Shown here in pieces: positions 46,628 through 56,184 of a stretch of DNA of 64,000 nucleotides. Source of the stretch: Methylomarinum vadi (GTDB lineage Bacteria; Pseudomonadota; Gammaproteobacteria; Methylococcales; Methylomonadaceae); assembly GCF_000733935.1 (NCBI RefSeq), contig NZ_JPON01000001.1:2340501-2404500 (forward strand). Reading direction: 5' to 3'. The position numbers and the translations under genes are program-made. The notes under the pieces are model-generated. The model saw only the letters and a program-made list of their open reading frames with translations, was not told the DNA's origin and did no database searches. Numbering within the stretch: position 1 is the first letter of the stretch; each line of letters opens with the position of its first letter.

Positions 46628-47080
46628 TTACGCCAGTTCGGCTTTAACCCTGTTTTTTGCCATGATGTAATCGAGATGAGAGACATGTAGCAAGTCAGCC
46701 ACCTTTCGTACCATGTGTTCTTCGTACATACATAGCTTTTCATCGGCGTAAGCGACCCGCCATAGCGCCTCTATCAGCTGAATTTTCTGTTCGCTGGAAA
46801 ATTCCCGATTAATTAAATGGGTGAACTGAAAGTAATCGGTTGCGGCATTGCGTTGCTGCTCGGCCAATTCCAGCAAGGCGCTGGTTTGTTCCCGCGTCAA
46901 GGAAAACAACTCTTCCAGTCTGGCGACGATCGTTTGTTGTTCTTCGTACTGCAACTCGTCATCGATGTGCATCATTTCGATCAACAGCGCCGCACATGCG
47001 ATATGTAAGTTTTGTTCGTCTGATTGCACCGGCGGAAGCGCCATGTGCTGCTCGAAAAACAGTTTTATCTGGTTCAGCAT
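46628..47080 (-). CDS. TerB-like tellurite-resistance-type helical protein
   Basis: The 150-residue all-helical protein matches the TerB (COG4103) pattern: LHIACAALLIEMMHIDDELQ with the Asp-rich loop, then EALWRVAYADEKLCMYEEH and VADLLHVS. Acidic residues at DDE and ADEK positions fit the metal-binding loops described for TerB-like domains. The family is tied to stress and envelope roles, not only tellurite. It runs with the next two or three leftward genes but with gaps of about 40 bp. Confidence 0.8.
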   Translation of the reverse strand: MLNQIKLFFEQHMALPPVQSDEQNLHIACAALLIEMMHIDDELQYEEQQTIVARLEELFSLTREQTSALLELAEQQRNAATDYFQFTHLINREFSSEQKIQLIEALWRVAYADEKLCMYEEHMVRKVADLLHVSHLDYIMAKNRVKAELA

Positions 47081-47123
47081 AAGTTAAGATCCGTAATGTT
47101 CTCGCTGTCGAAATATTAAAGAA

Positions 47124-47819
47124 TTATTTTTTGCCGCTTAATTCCTTAAGCGTATTGCCGGCAAGCTTGGACACATAAAACAATATCGCAAATGTCGCCA
47201 ACAACCCGGCGATTAACAGGGAATGCGGAATAGCGACATGCGTATTGTCGCCGGAGATTAAGCCTGCCAGGTGTTTGGTGGCATAGCCCAAATACACTAG
47301 CGTCCCATTGTAAACTAAAATACCACTGGTCGCGGCCAGGTAAGGCCAAAAACGAACCGGGCCGACGGCAAACGCATAACTGAGCAAGGCGAACGGTAAC
47401 GGCGTCAGTCTTAGTAACAACATCAACCTGAAGGCATGTTGTTGCAAAGAGCCGTTTAAATCGTATAATTTTCGTCGTTGCGCGATAAAGCTTTCCACTT
47501 TACGCTTAAATAAATGACGCGCCAGCAAAAAAATGACCGTGGCGGCAAGGTAGGTGGCGAGGATCATATAAAACTCGGCGGCGGCCAATGAAAACAATAA
47601 CCCGGCAGCAAAGCAAAGCGCATCGACGGAAACCAGCAAGGGCGTCAGCAACGCGAACAAAACGATGAAGCCGAGAGGCGCCCAATAGCCGAGACCGAGG
47701 ACCCATTGTTCAATAGCCGGCAGATGAAGTTTTAGTTCATGACTAAGAAAAATCAAGCCAGCGGCAAGCGCAACGGCGAGCATTAATTTGCGCCAGAGCA
47801 TCATCGTCTTTGTTGTCAT
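47124..47819 (-). CDS. TVP38/TMEM64 (VTT-domain) membrane protein
   Basis: The 231-residue protein has five to six hydrophobic helices with the VTT pattern: GYWAPLGFIVLFALLTPLLVSVDALCFAAGLLFS and RLTPLPFALLSYAFAVGPVRFWPYL. The VTT family is DedA-related and implicated in lipid scrambling or membrane homeostasis. It stands between terB-like and ndh genes in the same direction, with a gap of about 50 bp on either side. Confidence 0.85.
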   Translation of the reverse strand: MTTKTMMLWRKLMLAVALAAGLIFLSHELKLHLPAIEQWVLGLGYWAPLGFIVLFALLTPLLVSVDALCFAAGLLFSLAAAEFYMILATYLAATVIFLLARHLFKRKVESFIAQRRKLYDLNGSLQQHAFRLMLLLRLTPLPFALLSYAFAVGPVRFWPYLAATSGILVYNGTLVYLGYATKHLAGLISGDNTHVAIPHSLLIAGLLATFAILFYVSKLAGNTLKELSGKK

Positions 47820-47869
47820 ACATGCACCCTCTTTCGTCCTCGTTTCGCCCGATACATCCCAGGCGAAAG

Positions 47870-49144
47870 CTATGATTTAGTTTTTTCTATACCGAATATC
47901 AGGCGTACGCTCCGCTGCGAAGTTAAATAATTCCAAAACCAATTGAAGGCGACCAGAAAGCGGTTGGGAAAGCCGATCAAGTAGTAAATATGGACGACGC
48001 TCCACAACAGCCAGCCGGGAAAACCGGTGATTCGCCAACCGTTAAGCCAAACGACAGCCTTATTGCGACCGATCGTGGCCATGCTGCCGTAATCCCGGTA
48101 ACGGAACAGCGGCGGCTTGTTGCCGAGTACTTTGGCCCGAATGAATTTTCCGACAAAGTGCCCTTGCTGCTTGGCGACCGCCGCCACGCCAGGCAAGGGA
48201 CGGTCGCTTCCGGCCGGAATGAAACTCGCGGTATCGCCAATGGCAAAAATATTGTCAAAACCGGCCACGTTCATGTTATCGTCAACCGGGATATGATTAC
48301 CGCGCTCGGCTTTTATCCCTAGCCACTGAGCCGCGGGCGATGCCTGAACCCCGGCGGCCCAGATCACCGTTTCGCTCGCGATGTTATGATCGCCCAAGCG
48401 CACGGTAAGTTCATCGATTCCTTCCACCGGCGTGTTGGTCAGCACTTCGACTCCCAAACTTTTTAAATCGGCCAAAGCCTTGCGCGACAGCTTTTCATCG
48501 AATGCGGCTAACACGCGCGGACCGGCATCGACCAGAATAATGCGCGCCAATTCCGGCGAAATATGCCTAAATTCATGGGCCATCGACTTGCGGGCGATTT
48601 CCGCCACGGCCCCGGCCAACTCGACGCCGGTCGGCCCCCCGCCGACGATGACGAAGGTAAGCAACGCTTGGCGTAATTCAGGGTCGGCCTCGACTTCCGC
48701 TCTTTCAAAGGCGGACAGAATACGGTTTTTAATCAAGTGGGCGTCTTCAATCGTTTTCAGGCCAGGCGCAAACCTTTCCCACTGGTCATGACCAAAATAG
48801 CTGTGCCGCGCGCCAGCGGCCAGAACCAGGTAGTCATACGGCAATTGCTTACCGCTTTCCGTTGTCACGAGTTGGTTTTGCGTGTCGACGTCATTGACGG
48901 CATCAAGAATGACTTCGATATTTTGTGCTTTTTTGAGAATATGCCTGATCGGAACGGCAATCTCCGAAGCGGTCAGTTCTGCCGTGGCGACCTGATACAG
49001 TAATGGCTGGAACAAATGGTAATTGTGCCGGTCGATCAGAGTCACCCGCAGGGCTTGATTGGCCAGTTTCTTGGCGACCGCAAGCCCGGCAAAACCCGCC
49101 CCAACGATAACGACACGGGGAAACGCTAATTCTGAATTTGTCAT
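47870..49144 (-). CDS. ndh: Type II NADH dehydrogenase
   Basis: The 424-residue flavoprotein has an N-terminal FAD motif VVIVGAGFAGLAVAKKL, YHLFQPLLYQVATAELT, an NAD motif VIVGGGPTGVELAGAVAEIAR and IFAIGDTAS (FAD-binding). A C-terminal amphipathic region (WLLWSVVHIYYLIGFPNRF) fits membrane association. It passes electrons from NADH to quinone without pumping protons. The upstream gap (49145-49377) carries the yfdX terminator. Confidence 0.9.
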   Translation of the reverse strand: MTNSELAFPRVVIVGAGFAGLAVAKKLANQALRVTLIDRHNYHLFQPLLYQVATAELTASEIAVPIRHILKKAQNIEVILDAVNDVDTQNQLVTTESGKQLPYDYLVLAAGARHSYFGHDQWERFAPGLKTIEDAHLIKNRILSAFERAEVEADPELRQALLTFVIVGGGPTGVELAGAVAEIARKSMAHEFRHISPELARIILVDAGPRVLAAFDEKLSRKALADLKSLGVEVLTNTPVEGIDELTVRLGDHNIASETVIWAAGVQASPAAQWLGIKAERGNHIPVDDNMNVAGFDNIFAIGDTASFIPAGSDRPLPGVAAVAKQQGHFVGKFIRAKVLGNKPPLFRYRDYGSMATIGRNKAVVWLNGWRITGFPGWLLWSVVHIYYLIGFPNRFLVAFNWFWNYLTSQRSVRLIFGIEKTKS

Positions 49145-49313
49145 GCTATCCTCCGTTTAACGATCGATGCAGTCGGCCACCTACTTAGCGGTCTTCGACG
49201 AGCCGTCATTCCTTATGCCTGTTAAGCATCACAGACTTTTGCCGTCCGGACCGAACCCTCGACTCTATCCCGAGAGTGCGCAAGCAAGCACCACGACTTT
49301 TTTTAAACATCGT

Positions 49314-49353
49314 AAAAAACTGAAAAATCCACCCGGAAATAATCCGGGTGGAT
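49314..49353 (-). terminator. Rho-independent terminator after the yfdX-like gene
   Basis: A 10-bp stem ATCCACCCGG/CCGGGTGGAT (49327-49336 and 49344-49353) with a 7-nt loop has an A-run on its left side, which on the minus strand is a T-run. It lies 24 bp past the yfdX-like stop. Confidence 0.85.
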
Positions 49354-49377
49354 AGTCGCCAGCAACAAAGCCTTATC

Positions 49378-50043
49378 TCAAGAACCGGTAGCCGCTGTCG
49401 GTTGATAAAGCAATACCGAATCGACGATTAACCCGTCTTCGGCGGCTTTCAGCGCCAGGTTAGCTTCATAATATTTGTGTTCGCCCACCAATTCAATCGC
49501 CTTATCGACATGTTTGATGGTGTCCTTGACTGGCATCAGTACCCGGGAAACCGAAACACCGATATCCGCCTCGCGCAATACTTCGACGGCTTTCGAAGTC
49601 TCTTTTTTCTTCAAATGCTCGTTAGCCTGTTTGATTTTTTCATTCTTTTCCGGCGTGGCGACATAATCTTCCGCCAAAGACAGACCGGCATCGATCGGAA
49701 TCAAATCATTGGTCATCGTCGATTTTTGCTGGCCGATCGTTTTCCCTCCAAGCTTTTCCTCGGTATTGACGGTGACGACTAACTGCGGCTCTTGCTTTTC
49801 AACTTTGGCCAGATTTTCCTTTGCCTTCGTCAATAACTTGCTGGCCTGATCGATATTTCCATCAAACATGGCGACCCTGGACCACTTCATTTCGCGGGCC
49901 GCTTCCCGCCCCTCCTTGGAAATCTGTTCCAGCATTTTTTCGCCGTTATTCGCTTGGGCTGCCGACACTTCCTTGGAAAGAACCGTGGCCCCGAAAATGA
50001 AGGTAATGATTGTTACGGTATTGATTAATTTTTTTGTATTCAT
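49378..50043 (-). CDS. YfdX-family periplasmic stress protein
   Basis: The 221-residue protein has a signal peptide ending around KEVSAA and then the YfdX pattern: KEGREAAREMKWSRVAMFDG, LGGKTIGQQKSTMTNDLIPIDAG and EAEDGLIVDSVL-like C-terminus (KAAEDGLIVDSVLLYQP). Family members form multimers in the periplasm and are linked to acid and antibiotic stress. A strong terminator follows. An upstream 120-bp gap separates it from a small ORF on the same strand. Confidence 0.88.
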   Translation of the reverse strand: MNTKKLINTVTIITFIFGATVLSKEVSAAQANNGEKMLEQISKEGREAAREMKWSRVAMFDGNIDQASKLLTKAKENLAKVEKQEPQLVVTVNTEEKLGGKTIGQQKSTMTNDLIPIDAGLSLAEDYVATPEKNEKIKQANEHLKKKETSKAVEVLREADIGVSVSRVLMPVKDTIKHVDKAIELVGEHKYYEANLALKAAEDGLIVDSVLLYQPTAATGS

Positions 50044-50174
50044 GACACTATCTCCTCTTGAAATGAAATCCGGTTTCCAGCAACCAGATCGTTTCGTGCT
50101 AAAGCGCCCGGTAATCGTTTAAATCACTTTGGTCAATCGACTAATGGGCTGCTCAAAGTCTGAGCGGGCTAAGT

Positions 50175-50339
50175 TCAAGGTCCCTGGCCATAGGGAATTG
50201 GCAGCTTGAAGCAGAATTCCTGGGCTTGTTCACGCCCGGTTGCCGTTTGCGCAACACTGAAACCGGGAGCGACTAGGTAGCCTCTCAACAGTCTCTTCGT
50301 CTCATGTGCGATCTGAGAAAATGAATTGAACAACTGCAT
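50175..50339 (-). CDS. Small ORF of 54 residues with a strong ribosome site
   Basis: The frame begins MQLFNSFSQIAHETKRLLRG and ends LPIPYGQGP. An AGGAGA site sits about 5 bp before the ATG at 50339, better than many neighbours. It has no signal peptide and no transmembrane segment. It is too short for family assignment; whether it is translated is inferred from the ribosome site alone. Confidence 0.45.
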   Translation of the reverse strand: MQLFNSFSQIAHETKRLLRGYLVAPGFSVAQTATGREQAQEFCFKLPIPYGQGP

Positions 50340-50662
50340 GATATTCTCCTGAGATCAATTCCAACTTTCTTGTTGTCATCAATCTCAATACAGATACCAT
50401 GCCAAGTTTTATTTCGTTGAATTTACTGGTTTTTTAATAGTCCTTGACTGTTTCCGGGGGTAATTACCCAAACCGGAGGAGAATATTCACCACTGGTTAT
50501 GACTGGCGCACCAGCTCGGCAAAAGCGGATGGATAACTAAGTTGTAAAGAAACATCGGAAACCCGAAATATTTCCGATTCGGTCTCTTTTCGCAACTCAA
50601 TTATTCCGCCTCAATAGGTTTTGGAAAACTTTTGAAAATTGGCGAGCGGGGCTGCAGGGAGA
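50340..50662. other. Intergenic stretch upstream of the small ORF
   Basis: About 320 bp with no coding candidate. A short palindrome GGTAATTACC lies at about 50457-50468. The right part is the 3' side of the convergent or co-directional PhoD-like gene. Confidence 0.4.
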
Positions 50663-52078
50663 TTAAAATTGAAAACGAATTTTCTGCAACAACTCGCCCT
50701 TGCGCTCATAAACCTTGATATCCAGCGTTTTCGGCGTGACTTTGACGCGGGTGAAGTTGTCGCCGGAATAAACCTCGCTGATTTTGCCCAATTGATAAGC
50801 GTTTCTGTCATCGGCCGAGGCGACATGGCCGCTGAGTTGAAAGTGGCGGCGTTTCATGTGCGGATAAGGCCAGTAAAACGATGAGGAAATGACCGAATAA
50901 ATGGCCAACGGTTTGTCGGCGGTGCCGATATTGAGTTCGGCGGCCATCGAACAATGCACGTCGCCGGAAAGGAAGACGACGCGTTTTATTTTTTTCGCGC
51001 GGATCAAAGCGATGATGCGGTCGCGTTGTTTGCGGAAGCCGCCCCATTTGTCCTCGTTTTCCTTTTGCGTGTCGGGAAAAAAAGGCACGGCGGAAACGAT
51101 TAGTTTGGCTTTGCCGGAGCCGTCGCCCAGCCAATCGAGCAATGCCAGCATTTGTTGTTCGCCGATTATATCGCCTTCATCAGCACCCACCTCAGGTTCC
51201 CGCTCGGTGCGGGTATCGGTCACGAAAAAATCGCAACAACCGTCGCTGAACTGGTAATAAAAACAATCGGGCGTACCGACCAATTTACCCTTGCCGTCAT
51301 GTTTCAGCAGCGGACTATGGCTCATCTGATAGACCTGATAGGAATGGATCGCGGCCGGATATTTCAGCATCATGTCCCGTTGACTGGCCAGTGCCGGCCA
51401 GTTGTCCTCGATCTCATGGTCGTCCAGCGTCATGTAGGTCGGGACCTGACTCATCAATTCCCGGATATAGGGCTGGGAAAAGGCGTCGCGATAGCGCCGC
51501 AGGAATTCGTCCAATTGCGCATCGGGCGCCAGGAAATTGAGGTCATCCGCATAGATTTGGTCGCCGACCATCAACAGCTTGTCGACTTTTTTACCTTTTT
51601 CGATCTGCTGGTTGATGGACAGGAATGTCTTGTCGCCGCGGTCGTCGAACCAACTGCCGCCGAACAGCCGCAGCAGATAACGGCAGGAGCCGAAGATAAA
51701 TTCGCGGGTGGCCTTCGGATCGCTGCTGGCCGTGCGGAACCGTCCCTGGTCGGCGTTGCGCCAGTCTATGTCGGTGATCGCATCCAGTTCGGTCAGCTCC
51801 TGCTCGGCAAAAAAGTAGCCCATTTGAAATTCGTATGGGGTATCCGCCTTTAAATCGTGAAACAGGGCGATGCCGGTCATATCGAAGTTCGGGTTCATCT
51901 TGAAATAACGGGCGGGACTGTAATCGGCATCGCCGTTTTTGCGAATCCGGGCGACACCGAAACACCTGCGCGGTTTTCCGGCCGACGTGATTTCCAGTTC
52001 GCCGCGTCCCCACAGGCGGACGTGATCGGCATCGGCATGACCGACAATGGGACCAACAGTAAGCGGATTGATTATCAT
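50663..52078 (-). CDS. PhoD-like metallophosphatase
   Basis: The 471-residue protein has the PhoD-type metal-binding blocks: FIFGSCRYL, LLMVGDQIYADDLN, TLDDHEIEDNWP and a late LSGDVHCSMAAELN. No clear N-terminal signal is seen with this start, which opens directly with a fibronectin-like DHVRLWGRGELEIT strand region; an upstream extension was not supported. It is likely a phosphodiesterase or alkaline phosphatase dependent on Ca/Fe. It stands alone with a divergent gap before the arginine decarboxylase. Confidence 0.88.
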   Translation of the reverse strand: MIINPLTVGPIVGHADADHVRLWGRGELEITSAGKPRRCFGVARIRKNGDADYSPARYFKMNPNFDMTGIALFHDLKADTPYEFQMGYFFAEQELTELDAITDIDWRNADQGRFRTASSDPKATREFIFGSCRYLLRLFGGSWFDDRGDKTFLSINQQIEKGKKVDKLLMVGDQIYADDLNFLAPDAQLDEFLRRYRDAFSQPYIRELMSQVPTYMTLDDHEIEDNWPALASQRDMMLKYPAAIHSYQVYQMSHSPLLKHDGKGKLVGTPDCFYYQFSDGCCDFFVTDTRTEREPEVGADEGDIIGEQQMLALLDWLGDGSGKAKLIVSAVPFFPDTQKENEDKWGGFRKQRDRIIALIRAKKIKRVVFLSGDVHCSMAAELNIGTADKPLAIYSVISSSFYWPYPHMKRRHFQLSGHVASADDRNAYQLGKISEVYSGDNFTRVKVTPKTLDIKVYERKGELLQKIRFQF

Positions 52079-52521
52079 GATGTTGACCTCTCTGGTGGCT
52101 GGATCGCTTTAGCATGATTGCGGTAATGAGTTTAGATTCCAGCCTCGGGTCAGTCAATTGCTTTGCTTATCGAGGCATTGATTGCGTAACCTATGCCGCC
52201 ATCCTTGCAGGCCCGCGAAGGCACTCCGCGCCATGTTTGGCTCTATCGTGCCTGATAGAGCAAAGGATTGCGGCGATGACTGGCTGTCCAACAAATCCAA
52301 ACCATTACTCTCGATCGTTTCGCAATCAGTACGGTATTGCCTTACTCTCTTGACGTAAACGCCGTCCCATGAAATATCGGCATACAACCAGCGCCGTTAT
52401 ATCGGACAAGACACGCTTAGCTGGTATGAGTTGATAATACCACTTGCTTAGAATCCAGTTCGTGTTACATTCGAAGCGTTATGCAACCAAGAGACAAATA
52501 ACCAGGAAGGAATCAATCCCC
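52079..52521. other. Divergent intergenic region between phoD-like and arginine decarboxylase genes
   Basis: About 440 bp. An 8-bp hairpin GCTCTATC/GATAGAGC lies at 52240-52261 with a 6-nt loop but no T-run. An 80-codon frame at 52114 has no ribosome site. Promoters for both genes should lie here. Confidence 0.4.
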
Positions 52522-53049
52522 ATGCATGATTGGCACAAGAAAACGGGTAAGGCTTACCTCACCTCGGGCATAGGCTATGGAAAAACGGAGCTTTCGGCTT
52601 TCGACGCGGCGGAACGGGATGCGAATATCGTTGCGGCCAACGCCATTAAGGCGTCGTCGTTTATCCCGCCCCATTGGCAGATCGTCAATAGCAAGGAACA
52701 ACTGGCAAGCCATACGGACAACGGCGTTTTCCTGCCCATGGCTTATGCTTTCGCGGCGTCAAATAGCCATAATGTCGCGGCTTCCTTGTTAGTCGGTATC
52801 AACCAGGATACGAGCGAGGCATCAATCATCATCGAACATGGGGACGTCAATTTGAGCAAGCAACAATCACTGGAAAAATCGCTGGTTTGTTTAGAGGATA
52901 TCTACCGTTCCAGAGGTTGGGAATTCGCTAGCGTAGAACAAATTGCCGTGGAAGGCGCTCCCAGAAACGATCTATATGTCTGCGCGCTGGTTGCCGCTGT
53001 TTTATTGGTCGACCATCCCTATAACGACACAGCCAGTTCGGGAAATTAA
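52522..53049 (+). CDS. Pyruvoyl-dependent arginine decarboxylase
   Basis: The 175-residue protein starts at ATG 52522 with AGGAAGG upstream. It matches the PvlArgDC family: SGIGYGKTELSAFDAAERDA, then NAIKASSFIPPHW with the Ser45-Ser46 pair where self-cleavage creates the pyruvoyl group, and later VAASLLVGINQDTSEASIIIEHGD. It should convert arginine to agmatine, feeding polyamine synthesis. The family is typical of archaea and some bacteria. It stands as a single gene. Confidence 0.87.
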   Translation: MHDWHKKTGKAYLTSGIGYGKTELSAFDAAERDANIVAANAIKASSFIPPHWQIVNSKEQLASHTDNGVFLPMAYAFAASNSHNVAASLLVGINQDTSEASIIIEHGDVNLSKQQSLEKSLVCLEDIYRSRGWEFASVEQIAVEGAPRNDLYVCALVAAVLLVDHPYNDTASSGN

Positions 53050-53143
53050 GCAAAACGATAGCGAAGCCCAACATTCAGACACGGCTATAAATTGTAGTGC
53101 TTCATTCATGTTTAGCCCAACCGACTGACTACCGGACGAATAT

Positions 53144-53491
53144 TCAGGTTTCGTTCGATTCGTCATCCCCGACCGGTAACAACTGCATACTGCAGCGAAA
53201 CTCGTTGGCGTACTTAAACGCCACCGGTTGCAGCAGGCGGCGGTCGATACTCGCCAAATTAAGGGCCGTCATCATCATCGCCTTTTGGAAAGGCGCGCAT
53301 TTACGCGCCAATATCGACAATAAATATAACGCCTGCTCCTCGCTTATCTCCTGCTCGTCTATCATGCGCTGCGCCAAGCCAGTGACTTTCAGGTAGGCCG
53401 CGATTCTTTTTTTTCGGCTTAGGAATCCGATTGAGGGAACGCTTTGTTGTAGTTTGTCGTAGGCCTGCAGGGATTTATCAGCTTCATCCAT
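53144..53491 (-). CDS. Hypothetical 115-residue helical protein
   Basis: I do not recognise a family. The protein is helical, basic in the middle (SRKKRIAAYLKVTGLAQRMID) and carries an EEQALYLLSILARKCAPFQKAMMMTALNL stretch of about 29 residues that is moderately hydrophobic but interrupted by Arg and Lys. There is no signal peptide. The start is ATG 53491 without an obvious strong ribosome site. Neighbours do not suggest a job. Confidence 0.5.
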   Translation of the reverse strand: MDEADKSLQAYDKLQQSVPSIGFLSRKKRIAAYLKVTGLAQRMIDEQEISEEQALYLLSILARKCAPFQKAMMMTALNLASIDRRLLQPVAFKYANEFRCSMQLLPVGDDESNET

Positions 53492-53637
53492 CTTTTATAC
53501 CGCTTAACTTTTGATCAACGAGCGGCATGGTAACATGGTCCGCGCCATCCCACTCCAGTGTTTTACCAAGCCAGTCTATTACGGCGCGCTTAGTCTTCGC
53601 CAATTGATGCCCTCCATAACGGCCGATCGCGTTCGAT

Positions 53638-54903
53638 TCAATCGTCTTTTGGGCTGGCTCTTCTCAGTATCAAATCCACCGCGTTTCTCACCCCCTGCCT
53701 TCGGCTGATGATTTCACCCACTTGTTCAGCATGGGTGCGATAACGGTCGTCTGAGAGTATGGTTTTGATTCGCGAAGCCAATTGCGCGGCGTCGGCTTTT
53801 CTGGCCGGCAAGGGCTTGGTCGCCATGTCGAGTTTTTCGACGGCCCGCCCCCAAAACAATTGCTCGTCCATGAAAGGAATGACAATCGACGGCCGGCCGC
53901 ACAGGGTGGCGGAATGGGTGGTACCGGCGCCGCCGTGATGGACGACCGCCGCGCAGTGTTTGAACAGTTTTTGATGAGGATGCCGGCCGATGAAAAAAAG
54001 ATTTCCTTGGCGGCTGTTTTCCGGATAGTTGTTCGAGCTGGCCTGGATAATGGCTCGGCAACCGGCCAAGCGTGCCGCCTCGGTGAACAATTCCATGCTC
54101 CATTCCGGAACGGCCTGCTGCAGACTGCCGAAGGTCATGTAAACCGGAGCTGGCCCGTCATTTAAAAACTGTTGCAGTGCGTCGTTAATCGACCAATCGT
54201 CCTGGTCCGTGGGCAAGTTGAGAAAACCGCAGGCCTGGTGACGTGGCTGCCATTCGCTGCGGCTGGGACAAAACACCGGATCGACGGCGATCAGATTGAG
54301 CTGGTCCGAACTGAGCAGGTCGGTCATGACATGCTTGATCTCAGGCAAGCCTTCCTGATTCCACAGTCGGGTCAATTGTTTTTTTAAAATGAAATCGAAG
54401 GCGTAGTCCATTAACCGCCACTGCAACGGATTCAGCCAGCGCCCGAGATCGGGGAAGCGAAAGGGCGGAACGCTGGCGGACGGTATCACGCCATGGCAAA
54501 ACGTCACGCTGTAAAACGGCTTATTGCTTTTCAAGGCGGCGATTTTCAACGGATAGAGAAAATGATGGCCGATGACCAAGTCGTTTTCCTCGGCCAGTTG
54601 CCTGGCCGCCTGATAAATCGTTTGTTCATGCGGGAAAAACGCCGCATCGAGCAAAGCGACCAACCATTGCGCCGTATTCATGCGAAACGTTTGTTGGGCA
54701 AAATCTTCCAGATCGAACTCCATATGCTCGGGAACTTGCCGATAGGCGATGCTGAAATCGCCGCATTCTTTCGCATAACGTCTGTTATCGAGACTGGTCA
54801 CCACCAAGGTCACGCTATGTCCGGCTTTTTGCAGCCCATCGGCCAATGCGATCATCGGGCGGATGTCGCCGTTCGACCCCCAGGTCTGTATACCTATTTT
54901 CAT
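53638..54903 (-). CDS. GT1-family UDP-glycosyltransferase (sterol/macrolide type)
   Basis: The 421-residue protein starts at ATG 54903 (KIGIQTWGSNGDIRPMIALADGL), the N-terminal acceptor-domain signature of GT1 enzymes. The C-terminal donor domain has VYMTFGSLQQ and HGGAGTTHSATLCGRPSIVIPF with DEQLFWGRAVEKL, the nucleotide-sugar binding block. Acceptors in this family are often sterols, carotenoids or polyketides. No tailoring partner gene is beside it, so the acceptor cannot be named. Confidence 0.88.
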   Translation of the reverse strand: MKIGIQTWGSNGDIRPMIALADGLQKAGHSVTLVVTSLDNRRYAKECGDFSIAYRQVPEHMEFDLEDFAQQTFRMNTAQWLVALLDAAFFPHEQTIYQAARQLAEENDLVIGHHFLYPLKIAALKSNKPFYSVTFCHGVIPSASVPPFRFPDLGRWLNPLQWRLMDYAFDFILKKQLTRLWNQEGLPEIKHVMTDLLSSDQLNLIAVDPVFCPSRSEWQPRHQACGFLNLPTDQDDWSINDALQQFLNDGPAPVYMTFGSLQQAVPEWSMELFTEAARLAGCRAIIQASSNNYPENSRQGNLFFIGRHPHQKLFKHCAAVVHHGGAGTTHSATLCGRPSIVIPFMDEQLFWGRAVEKLDMATKPLPARKADAAQLASRIKTILSDDRYRTHAEQVGEIISRRQGVRNAVDLILRRASPKDD

Positions 54904-55509
54904 AACTACTTTGTCGTTCGCACGGAATGTCTTGTCTTGGAATGAACTCTGAACGTTCAATTGAAAAGCCGTTTGCCTTCAATTATAAATGATCGGTTAC
55001 CTCCTGAAATGTTTTGTTCCACGAAATTGTCGCCGATTACATTTTCGCGCGAACAAAGCTAGAGACGTGAATTATCGGAAATCACGAATCATTACAGTGA
55101 GGCATTTCGAGGAAAAAATAACCCAGAACTTTACTTGGTTTAAACATTAGTATACTCTAATTTTCGAGCTAGCCGTCCTAGCCGTATCTCGATGACCTGG
55201 GGTTACGCTTATGAAATTATAGAAGCCAATCAAGACTGAGAATTGATGCCATTTTCCCGATGACAATCCGCTATCTGCAACAAAAATTGCCTTGAGCGAG
55301 TTATTGTTTCAAGATGTCAGCTTGCTAGACCTAGCGATTAGGTTGCCTCTTAGCGACATTCACGCCGGCGTTGAATTCAAATCGGTTTGCTTAGTCTATA
55401 ACCCGATTGAAACATCGATATGCGCTGTAGCGAGCTAATGTCGATTAAGCTTTTCCAAATTATATTTACGAAGCGTTCTTAAACGCCTTCACTTACAGAG
55501 GAGGATGCT
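54904..55509. other. Long intergenic stretch upstream of the lipoprotein gene
   Basis: About 600 bp of lower GC with no ORF having a ribosome site. A good AGGAGG precedes the lipoprotein ATG. I see no structured RNA signature. Confidence 0.4.
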
Positions 55510-56052
55510 ATGTATCACTATCATAAAAATCATATCTCGAAAGGCCTACTGGCTTTGTTTTTTATGAGCAGTTTTTTGTTAGTGGCTTGCGATAGCCAAA
55601 AACCCAAAAGTCCCGCGCTCAAAGTTCCGGAACAAAGCTTTGAGCAAAACATGGTCTTGGAAGGCGTGGTAACCGATGAAAACGGACCGGTTCTGGAAGG
55701 AAAAATCAAAGTCGCCGATAGTTCCGGTCGCACTGTCGCAACGACGGAGCTAAAGAACGATAAACACTATAAAGTGGAAGTCCCCGCAGGCACTAAATTG
55801 CCGATTGTTCTGAGCATCCGTCCAAAAGGCGCTTCCGAGCCATTAATCGCCGTAGGCGTTTCCAAAATGGTGTCTGTCTACGACATTTCTCCTTACACCA
55901 CGAAAATAGCCAAGCGTGCCAAGGAGCTGGGCGGTTATACCTACAGCAATATGGTTTTAGCGGCCGATAGTACGGTCAATGCGCCAGACGCCAATAAGAC
56001 CTCGACCGGTTTTCGCGGCGACCCAACCAAGCAATATGGCGGTTGGCATTAA
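55510..56052 (+). CDS. Hypothetical lipoprotein with a carboxypeptidase-regulatory-like (beta-sandwich) domain
   Basis: The 180-residue protein has an N-terminal signal ending in a lipobox LLVAC (Cys27). Residues about 48-110 (LEGVVTDENGPVLEGKIKVAD) resemble a carboxypeptidase regulatory-like beta-sandwich. The C-terminal part (DISPYTTKIAKRAKELGGYTYSN) has no known match to me. AGGAGG is 6 bp before the ATG, so expression should be strong. It stands alone. Confidence 0.72.
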   Translation: MYHYHKNHISKGLLALFFMSSFLLVACDSQKPKSPALKVPEQSFEQNMVLEGVVTDENGPVLEGKIKVADSSGRTVATTELKNDKHYKVEVPAGTKLPIVLSIRPKGASEPLIAVGVSKMVSVYDISPYTTKIAKRAKELGGYTYSNMVLAADSTVNAPDANKTSTGFRGDPTKQYGGWH

Positions 56053-56184
56053 GGTAAGTATGTCCCGAAACGCTATCGGATATAAAAATATTGCATTATA
56101 GGCCGTGCCGCCGCTTTAGCCCTCTCTGAGGTTTGCTGGAGCAGGCGGCCATCCTGGCACAACCGGACACGCAAGGCATTCCTG

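Noticed and set aside
52114-52353. 79-codon plus-strand frame
   Set aside because: Lies in the promoter gap between divergent genes and has no ribosome site.
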